A program made the position numbers and the translations under genes. A model generated the notes under the pieces. The model was not told where the DNA came from and ran no database searches. It saw nothing but the letters and a program-made list of their open reading frames with translations. DNA of 38,508 nucleotides from Reclinomonas americana ATCC 50394 (Eukaryota > Jakobida > Jakobea > Jakobida): the NCBI GenBank assembly GCA_048213135.1, contig PS015105.1, positions 113,076 to 151,583 on the forward strand, given 5' to 3'. How positions within the stretch are numbered: position 1 is the first letter of the stretch; each line of letters begins with the position of its first letter. This document shows positions 30,717-38,508 of the stretch, piece by piece.

Positions 30717-33453
30717 TTACAACATGGAGCCGCTGCCACCAGTGTACCCGTAGGGTGGTGGAGGCTGACCGTAGGGCGGGGGAGGCTGGCCGTATGGTGG
30801 TGGTGCTGGCTTTGGCGGCGGCTGGCCCGCCACTTGGCCGTACGCCGGCGGCGGTGGTGGTGGTCCCGAGCTGACCAGCCTGTCGTAGGCCGGCGGCGGT
30901 GCCAGCAGCGCGCCCCCACCCACTGCCTGTCCGTACTGAGGAGGCGGTGAGTAGGCAGGTGGTGGACGCGAGACAGGCGCCCGATAGTCGCTGCGCGAAT
31001 CACAAAGTCAGTGGAGCAAAGAAAACAACAGAAGACTATAGAAGCGCACGATTGAACAGAGGCCTCCACCGGGTCCATGCGGCGGTAATCCGACGTGACG
31101 ACCTCGGTGGTGACGGTCTTGCGTCGCCGTCGGCAACAGCAGCAGTAGATGATAATGGCGAGGATGATTGCGCCGCCCACACTGACCGTGACGGCAATGA
31201 TAATGGTGTTGCGATTGCTGCCGCTCTTTGCATCGACCGTGGCTGCGCAGGCGGGCAGACGGGAATGAGCAGGTGATGATAACACACGAGGGGCAAAATT
31301 CCACCGACGACAAACCCGAGTAGAATGGATTGCTGCCGGAGGCCGCGGCAAACGACACCGAGTATGCCCACGCTGGACACTGGAAGCTGTTGACGGGCCC
31401 GAACTGTTCACCTTCGGTGCACGTGCCCGGGGTGCCGCCGACGGCCGAACACCAACCGCACCCAGCGTTCTGCACACACGACGACTGGGTCGTGAACTGT
31501 GTGCAACCTGCACGAAGAGGGGAAGACATTATAGAATTGTAGATGATTCTATTGTGTGTGCGGTACGTACCGAGCGTGCAGTTGGGGTTGCTCTTGGTGG
31601 CAAAGCCGACGCGCTGATTGCCCATGTCAAAAATGGTAAAATACTGGAGCATCAGTGGTTGACCAATCACGGCACCCTGCGAGGTGCTGGAGAGGAGAAT
31701 CTGGCAGGTCGACTGTGTGGCTGACACACTGCACACAGCAAGCAAGCATGGTTAGAGAGCAGCACCGCGTTGTCCGTGGCTTTCACGACACATTAACAAC
31801 GCAACGCTGCGCAAATGTAATAGGCCGAGGGTGGAATCTGCAGCACCACATCGACGAGATTGGCTCCGCCGACGGTGATTTGCAGTGTCGGTAAAAACGG
31901 GAGCGTCGACGGCTTGGTGCAATCGGTGTCGCCGTGTGCGCGGCAAATCGGACTAATGACATTCATCGCCGCAAAGTAGTCGTTGGTGGGGACCTCCAAG
32001 TCTGCCAAGGAGGTGGAATAAGAGCCAAAGGTCGATGAGGAGTGAGTGCGTGTAACAGAAAAAAGGTGCACTCACCAGTGGTGCCACTGTCGACAATGGT
32101 GCCCGAGAAGCTGCCGTTCCAGTCGGCCGGATTCGACACGATCGGCGTGTTGCCGACAGACCACGACTTGAAGAAGACTGCAATGCGTGCGCTGGGTGAG
32201 AACGGCGGAGAAGAGCAACAAGAAACGCACAATGAAAACGAAACTGGTGTAGTACCCGGTTGCCGATCGCGTTCCCAACACATTGACCAGTGGGGCCCAC
32301 AGCAGCGAGCCCTCGACATACTGGCTCGTATCCGGCGTGCCGAGTGTCATGTAGCCAGTGACTACGTTGTAGCACAGAGAGAACATGGGGGCCAGCTGCG
32401 CACAAGGAGAACATTGGTCAGCATCACAACAAAAACAAAAAGGTGACGCGACACGAAACATTCTGCTGCTGCAAGAAGCTCGACAGTGCCGACTGAGTCT
32501 GTGTGTTGGTACCGACGCCGGTGAGCGAGTCGAATGCAAGTCCCATGATGCCTGTGTGTGTAAGGATGCTGGTCACAGCCAAGAGTGAGAGACGCTGGCT
32601 CGTAAAATTGACGAACCAGACACCTCGGGTGCCGTGAACGGCTGCCCGTTGCCACCCGACTCCTGCGTGATGACGGTGAACACGGCCCAGGCGGACGGAC
32701 CGCCGAAACTAATCGAGTCGGTGTACATGTATCCGACGAGGCCGCCGGTTCCGTAGTAAATTGTCTGCACGGCGATGAGTGACATCGGAAGAGTGGGCCA
32801 CCAGAACACACGTACCGTGCCGCAATACGACGAGTTGCTCTGCGCCGCCGTCTGACACTGGAACGGCGACGAAGCATTCGCCGAAATGTACTTGCCCGTG
32901 GTGCTGTTGGCCGGATTGAACAGGCGCACGTAGTGACCCACCGACTGCACTCCCAGGCCTGAGATGGCCAGATTGCTGGATCCCGTGTCGAGAATAACCA
33001 GGAACGTCTGCGGCGGTGTGCCTGACACATACGAATGCACAGGCGCAGTATCAGCGTCGCTCAATCGCACCACTCGAGCAATCCAATCAAAAACGACGCA
33101 CCAACAGACAGCATGCCCACGTACTCGCCCGCCGTGAAGAAGGTGTTGGTGGGCGGAATGGAGGTCGCATGCACCGCATCGTGAGAGCGCGGTCGACGCG
33201 GGAACATGCTGCGGTTGACTTGCATGCGCTGCACTTGCATGTGATGGCGCACAGCTGGAGCGGCAAAATCAGACGACATGAGTCGTCGTTGCGTCGACGA
33301 CGATGAAGGTGATGACGGCGATGAAGAAGAGTGCATTGCAGTCTCTGGTGCACTCGAGTCACGGTCGACTCGCGACGCGAGAAGCACCACCAACAGCACC
33401 GCCGACATTGTCATCAGCGCAATCGCCCATGCTCGCCATGACAGCCGCTGCAT
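30717..33453 (-). CDS. Membrane-bound pepsin-like aspartyl protease with PSI domain and PPPY-rich cytosolic tail
   Basis: N-terminal hydrophobic segment after MQRLSWRAWAIALM is a signal peptide or anchor. The protease body starts at the flap-less strand TFFTAGEYVGMLSVGTPPQT, first active-site ILDTGSSNLAI (about 32975-32995), TGGLVGYMYTDSISFGG, GIMGLAFDSL, FSLCYNVVTGYMTLGT, and second active-site GTIVDSGTTG (about 32078-32098), so both catalytic aspartates are present. The end of the domain is QPLMLQYFTIFDMGNQRVGF. Then comes a cysteine-rich module CTQFTTQSSCVQNAGCGWCS with VGGTPGTC (about 31380-31510), matching a PSI (plexin-semaphorin-integrin) domain. A transmembrane helix IIIAVTVSVGGAIILAIIIY follows, then CCCCRRRRK. 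The cytosolic tail is proline-rich with repeated PPPPYGQ and PPAY. Predicted type I-like topology: protease outside or in the lumen, PPxY tail facing WW-domain proteins. At least eight exons. Confidence 0.88.
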
Positions 33454-33747
33454 GATGCGTCTGCTTTCTTTCACTGGTCACACACACGTACACGCACGCA
33501 TCCGTGTAAGAGAGGGAAAACAGTTCACTGACTGCGAGTCATGCGAGGAAAAAAGCAGAGTGTGAGAGAGAGTGCGAGACATGCTCACCAACAGCCCTCT
33601 CCGCGACAGCTCCGTTGTGTGCTTGCGTGCGCGTCGTTTGGTGCAGACAGACAGACAGACAGGCAGGCAGACACCTCGTGTTCGTGTGCAATGCGAGCGA
33701 GTCGGAGAAAAACGAAACCCGCGCGCGCGCACGGACGGACAACGATG
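33454..33747. promoter_or_regulatory. Upstream region of the aspartyl protease gene
   Basis: 294 bases between the protease start and the stop of the tandem upstream gene. It contains a CAGA/CAGG tetranucleotide repeat (about 33643-33672) and a GCGCGCGCGC run (33720-33731). No gene seen. Confidence 0.45.
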
Positions 33748-35035
33748 TCACCAGAGGACGGGGATCACGCGGTCACGCGTGGCCAGCATCTGCTCAATGT
33801 GTCGCGCCTGCAGCTCCTGCTGCACCGCCAGTTCGATAGCTGGTCCGTCAATCGCGGCCGGCACTGCTGCTGGCTGCGCCGATCGATTGCGAAGGTCTGC
33901 ATATGTCACGAAGTTCCGAGGTCAGTTCGCTGTCGAGCGGTGAGGCGAGGAAGCAACAGCAGCAGCATATACAGCAACTGGAGTGCGGTGCCGTCGGTGG
34001 TGCCTCAAAGGGCGGCAGTCGAGGTCGGGTCTCGGGAGGCGCTGCGTGCCAGGCGGCGGCTCGTGCTGCGTACCACTTGCGAGTGTCGTCGGCACTCTGG
34101 CACAGGTTGATGATGACAAAGGTCAGCATGGCCCTGCACGCAAGCCGCACACGAGTGAGTGCCCCGTGCGTGGCATCGTCTCTCCAGGCGCACTCAACAT
34201 GACAGCGTACGAACGCAAGCCGGTGGCGGCAAAGAACGCGGCGTACAGGATGATCTCCGCAAAGTAGTGTGGGCACCACAGGTAGCGAAACAGCGGTCCG
34301 TGCGGCACACGATAGGCCTCCAGCTCCGGACTACCAGCTGCGCCCGGGCCAGAGGGTCGCAGAGCGGCGAGTTCGCGGTGCACCATGTGCTGGATCGCGG
34401 TGCCAAAGACATACAGATACAGAACGACCATGAAGAGCGACCAGTGCTGGTGCGCGGCGCGATAGTCGGCCAGCACCACTGTGGGAACCGCCATTACGTA
34501 GAAGCTCAGACCTGCATACGTGTGTGTGAGCAGACGTCAGCGCGGCCAGGCATGGAGGCTCAGTGCGACACGCGCACCAAAGACAAAGTTGAGCAGCGTC
34601 ATGCGACGTGGCGAGAACTTGTGCACAAACAGGCATTCGTACACGCGGCGCAGCAGATGCACCGCATACAGGGCGATCATCACCTGCCTCGTGCTGCTGC
34701 CTGCGATGAGATGATCAGCAACTGCATGCACTCTATCTCTCTCTCTCCGTGAATGCAACGCAACAAGCGCCTTCCCCACACCAAGCGATGGCCAGCAGCA
34801 CTGCCCAGGCGGCACCAAACACATAAAACAGTGTGAATGCAGTGCCGTGCGGCAGTGTCGTGCTCTTGGTGGCGGAGACAACTGGTGCAGAGGCGCGTGA
34901 TGACTCCGCCGGTGGCACTGTCAGCTTGCCGTAGAGCGTCAGTCGATGGAACCAATGCCACCGTGTGCGCACGAGTGCCAGCACACAGGCCAGCGACCAG
35001 TAGATGGAGCACAGTGTGCTCAGCGACAGAATCAT
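33748..35035 (-). CDS. SRD5A3: Polyprenol reductase (SRD5A3-like steroid 5-alpha-reductase family)
   Basis: An NADPH-dependent ER membrane enzyme that reduces polyprenol for dolichol, needed for N-glycosylation. Several hydrophobic helices are visible (LCSIYWSLACVLALV; FTLFYVFGAAWAVLLAIAW). Family landmarks: FHRLTLYGKL, HLLRRVYECLFVHKFSPRRM, HGPLFRYLWCPHYFAEIILY (family: YVSSPNYFAEL), FVIINLCQSADDTRKWY and the terminal RDRVIPVLW (family: YPxxRxAxxPFLF). The stop is at 33748-33750. Between the WY of the last helix and the terminal R..IP.LW motif, where relatives have about 10 residues, this protein has some 75 Ala/Pro-rich residues, spanning an intron. It starts only 54 bp after the stop of the PDI-like gene on the same strand. 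Confidence 0.83.
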
Positions 35036-35089
35036 TGAGTGAATAGTGCTTCGTCCTGCGTCACAGATCTACAAGTGTTCTTTACAAGA

Positions 35090-38000
35090 TTACGGGGCAC
35101 TCTTGTCCTTGGTGGCGCTGCGTCGCGCTTTCCTCCGCACGGCCTTGGCATTCGGCTGGCCCTCGGACGACAGCGGGATTTCCGAGGTCTTGGATTGCTG
35201 ACCCAGAGCGTCGACGACGACCTGCTCGGTGCCGTCAGCGGTCCGTGGTCGCCCGTCGTCGACGTGCTTCTCGGTCGACGAAGGCGGGGGAGGCGGAAGC
35301 TTGGTGCCGGATCGTTTCGGGTAGAAACGGCTCATGCGCGCATCATCGCTGCCGGCGGCGTTCTTGGCGTCGGACTTGGACGTCGAGGCGGAGGTCGATC
35401 GTTTCGCCGCCAGCGCCGTATTGCCCTGGCCATGGTGGTGGTGTGCACGTGAGCCGGTGGGCACGGGATCGTGTGGCGGCAGCGACAAGACGCTGCGAAC
35501 AAAGTTGTCGATCTGTCGCAGAGTGTGACTGCCGCGAAAGACGTGTCGACCGAGAGCGGCGTCAGTGCCCCCGATCGATGTCTGCGGCGAGCTGTCGACG
35601 GTGGTCACCGCGCGATTGGTGAAGGCCACCACGGCTGGCACGCCGTCCTTGATCTAACGCACACGCAAAAGAGAGTGAGGGTGAGGGGCGAGTTCTGTGC
35701 GAGGGGTACACCACACAGTACGCACCAGCAACTCCACATCGGCGGGAATGTCGTTGCGCCACACATCAATGGCGCAAAACGAGGCATCGGGTCGGTCCGT
35801 ATACAGTGCCGACGCGTTCTCGTACACCGGCAAGAATCGCTGGCAGTACACGCACCCTGGCGCGCGCACCAACCACGAGTCAGCACCAACGGCAAGCAAA
35901 GGCACAGCGTGCGACGCCACACGCAACCGGTGGACTGGAAGAGCACAAAGAGCGTATGCGGTGTCGACTGCTGCTGGATATTGGTGATTCGCTGCACCAG
36001 CGAGTACGCTGTGAGTGCTCGAACCGAGCCGTTGAACCCCGACACTGTGTGCATGCATGACAAATGTAAGCGACTCTGCGCAACACCACACGCTGCCGAC
36101 AGACAATGGCGCACATTGATCGTCCGACTGCGACACCAGCGTACGCTGCGACGTTGGCGACGGTGCCGTGAGGTACGACCGCAGATGCTTCAGCGTGTGT
36201 GTCATTGGCGGATCCAGCGTCACGGCGTTGAACGCAAAGTGTTCCTCCTGTGCATGTGTACACGTAAAGAAAACATGAGAACGCCGACCAGCGTCACGCC
36301 CCATCGATGTTCCGCATCGAACCTTGTAGAGATCGAGAATGACCACTCCAGGCGCCTCGTGAACACCGAAACGGTTGGCCAGGTCGCGGTACTTGTGCAT
36401 GTCGGCGTACATGAACGAGAAAATGTCACGGAAGCTGCCGGCCAGGTCCGCCAGCCAGTGCACGACGTGGGGGAACGGGCAACTCGATTCTATCACGTGT
36501 GTGCGCACACAGAGGCGTTCAGTAGAGCGACAGACTGGTGGATGCACTGCATGGCAGAGGCTGACCTCCACAGCCGGTGTGCGGATCGTCAAAGTCGAAA
36601 AACAGAATCACCGACGGGATGAGGGTCCCATCTGACATGGTGCTCTGCAGCAGCTTTTGTGTCTTGGGAGTCAACTCAGCCTGCGATAGGCGGAGTAGGG
36701 ATTGAGTGGACCAAAATAGGAGGGTGGAGGAGGAAAAGGGGTCAAAGAGCGTGCGCGTGACACGCAACTGCCAGCGGCGCGGCGGCTGCAGATACGCGAT
36801 CAATGACTTCCGCCACACTGATCTCATCCACGTCCTCGAACACAATCGACACCGCTTCCTGCAGACCCCACTTGCGCACGACAAGGCGACACTTTTCTGC
36901 CGAGTTGGCAAACGCCGGCAGCACCCTATACGACAATGACAACAATGTTGAGTCACGCAGCATCAACATCATCATCCTCATCGCTGTTGCACGAAACTGT
37001 TCGGCGAGTGTGCCGTTGGTGATGCGACTGAACTCAATATTTGCATCCGCAAAGGCTAGCGCCATGGCAGCGCGCTCGGTCATCATGTCGACTGTCGCCA
37101 ACAAAGAAGAGAGAGTCAACGCAGAGCATACACAACTATCGACAGGAATGCATCGCAACATGATTCGTGCACACACGGCGGCAGAACGACCAGCGACGAT
37201 CGCGCACTCATGAGCAGCTCAAAGTTATCTACCGACTCGATCGGGATGAGCACGGTGGGGCGAATGAAGCGATCGACAAACTCGACAATCGGATCCACAC
37301 GACGAGGTCCCTGCATTTTTCCCGCATCAGTCAGTCAGCGAGTGGCGACCACAGCGCGTGTGAACAGCAACACGCAACCTCGTAGGCATGAATAAACTGT
37401 CGCTCTCTGCAAGGAGGGGCGATGAGAATGCATGCACACGTGCACAAGAACGGTGCCGGCGACGACAACGAACTTGAAGAGCGCCAAGGTCGGCGAAAAG
37501 TTGACACGTGTCGAGCTCTTGAAGTTGTTATCCAGCGCTCCCAGCTCCACGTGCAACAGCGGAACACTGATGCGCCCAAGCTGCACCTCCAGATCGCCAA
37601 ACACCTCGCGCCACAGCTTGTAATACATGTAGTCCCCTGCACACAACCAATCAGCAGAGACGGCACAGGGTTGTACAGTGGTGCAGCACGCAACAGGGCG
37701 TAAAGATGACCACCAGCGCCGCCTTTTCTGCCGGCAGCGCAGCGATCCAGTCGGTGCCGTTCTTGGTGTCGATCACCAGCGGCTGATACGACGAGCCAAT
37801 CACCAAGTCGCAAACAAAGAACTGCTCCTCGCACACCTCAATGCGACGAATCGGTGGTACGCGCGAGGTTGGTGGTGGAGGAGGTGGAGGAGGTGGAGGT
37901 GGAGGAGGTGGAGGAGGAGGAGGTGGAGGCGGCTCGACTTCCGGTGTCTTCCCCTCGGCAACAAAGATTACTTGCGAATCGATAATCGCGCCACTTGCAT

Positions 38001-38250
38001 CGGTGGTGACCACGGTCACTGGCACATCGCTGGTCAACGAGCTTAGCTGTGTCTCCGTCGATGCTTCTGTCACGCACACACGTGGGAGGTGAGTGCAAGA
38101 GAATGCGGAGAACCAGAGGGAGAAAAGCGCGCGCAAACCGATTTCCTGCGACGCAAATGCCTCGTTCTCGGCGGTGGCGAGGATGGCGAACAGGGCGCTC
38201 GCTATTCCCACGAGGAGGAGGAGGAAGCGAAGAAGGCGCACGCTTTGCAT
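35090..38250 (-). CDS. PDI-like protein with several thioredoxin domains; one inactive, one CVYC
   Basis: Signal peptide: MQSVRLLRFLLLLVGIASAL followed by FAILATAENEAFA. After a short Ser/Thr region comes a run of about 20 prolines (37870-37932), then the first thioredoxin domain: AALVVIFTPWDYMYYKLWRE, VPLLHVELGALDNNFKSSTR, VNFSPTLALFK (cis-Pro). At the CxxC position it reads WDYMYYK, so both catalytic cysteines are gone. Next are b-type domains without cysteines (VDPIVEFVDRFIRPTVLIPI; TERAAMALAFADANIEFSRI; FSFMYADMHKYRDLANRFGV). The last domain has SWLVRAPGCVYCQRFLPVYE (about 35830-35880) and FCAIDVWRNDIPADVELLV followed by IKDGVPAVVAF, with CVYC as active site. The tail is low-complexity, His/Ser/Lys-rich, ending RRSATKDKSAP: no KDEL-like retrieval signal, so it may be secreted or held otherwise. 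More than ten exons. Confidence 0.82.
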
Positions 38251-38508
38251 GCGCGCAGAGTGATTCGATCGTCTGCTCCGATGGACGAAAAGCAGCAATC
38301 ACTCATCGCATCACAATGGCCAGCAGCCGAGTTGCGTCTCCTCTCTTGTCTCTTTCTCGTCTCTCTCTCCGTGTGTGTGCGTCTGTGTGCGCGCATGTGC
38401 TGGGAGTCGTGAGGCCACGGAAGAACACGCGTGTATATGTGTCTGCGCAAGTGGTAAATGTCCATGCTCACCAACCTCCCACTCTCACTCTCTCTCTCCC
38501 CGCACACA
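38251..38508. promoter_or_regulatory. 5' flank of the PDI-like gene
   Basis: Pyrimidine- and GT-rich sequence upstream of the start codon (CT runs at 38338-38365 and 38484-38500). No gene seen up to the window edge. Confidence 0.4.

Overview
This is nuclear DNA of a unicellular, intron-rich eukaryote with a GC-rich, very compact genome. The evidence is spliceosomal introns (mostly 50-90 nt) in nearly every gene, a type II tRNA-Ser without encoded CCA, and eukaryote-only families: CCT chaperonin, Rab GTPase, MAP3K, PP2C, TSEN15 and polyprenol reductase. A nuclear TsaE gene suggests tRNA t6A synthesis in an organelle. I cannot name the lineage from the sequence; a free-living protist is the safest statement. 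There is nothing prokaryotic, plasmid-like or viral.

Layout. 1-2470 (+): 3' part of a STE11/ANP-like MAP3K. 2720-3663 (-): TsaE. 3977-5072 (+): METTL21-like methyltransferase. 5110-6276 (-): coiled-coil, proline/threonine-rich protein of unknown function. 6335-8117 (+): two-domain DsbA/2-hydroxychromene-2-carboxylate isomerase-like protein. 8180-8773 (-): thioredoxin-like protein, interrupted by gap 1. 8868-13426 (+): very large F-box/LRR protein. 13502-16306 (-): SVOP-like MFS transporter. 16470-16550 (-): tRNA-Ser(CGA). 16742-17915 (-): Rab8/10-like GTPase, first codons in gap 2. 18753-19711 (-): N-terminal third of CCT theta. 20244-21106 (+): TSEN15. 21107-23204: unusually long non-coding stretch. 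23205-25177 (+): RNase-inhibitor-type LRR protein running into gap 3. 26403-28561 (+): Q/G/P-rich protein. 29159-30451 (+): PP2C phosphatase. 30717-33453 (-): membrane aspartyl protease with a PSI domain and PPPY tail. 33748-35035 (-): polyprenol reductase (SRD5A3-like). 35090-38250 (-): multi-thioredoxin PDI-like protein.

The genes are unrelated housekeeping and signalling genes, not a pathway cluster. The last three minus-strand genes are all predicted to act in or through the secretory pathway (PDI-like folding factor, dolichol synthesis enzyme, membrane protease), but that may be coincidence. Intergenic spaces are tiny: facing ATGs lie 58 and 94 bp apart, and convergent stops 37, 62 and about 75 bp apart.

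I rebuilt exon-intron structures by hand from reading-frame continuity and family motifs. For TsaE, METTL, the coiled-coil protein, the DsbA-like protein, the visible CCT8 part, Rab, TSEN15 and PP2C the exon lengths add up to an open frame. Doing this exposed a recurring non-standard 5' splice site, GTTGCG, used at least a dozen times in eleven genes. It is the most distinctive signal in the window.
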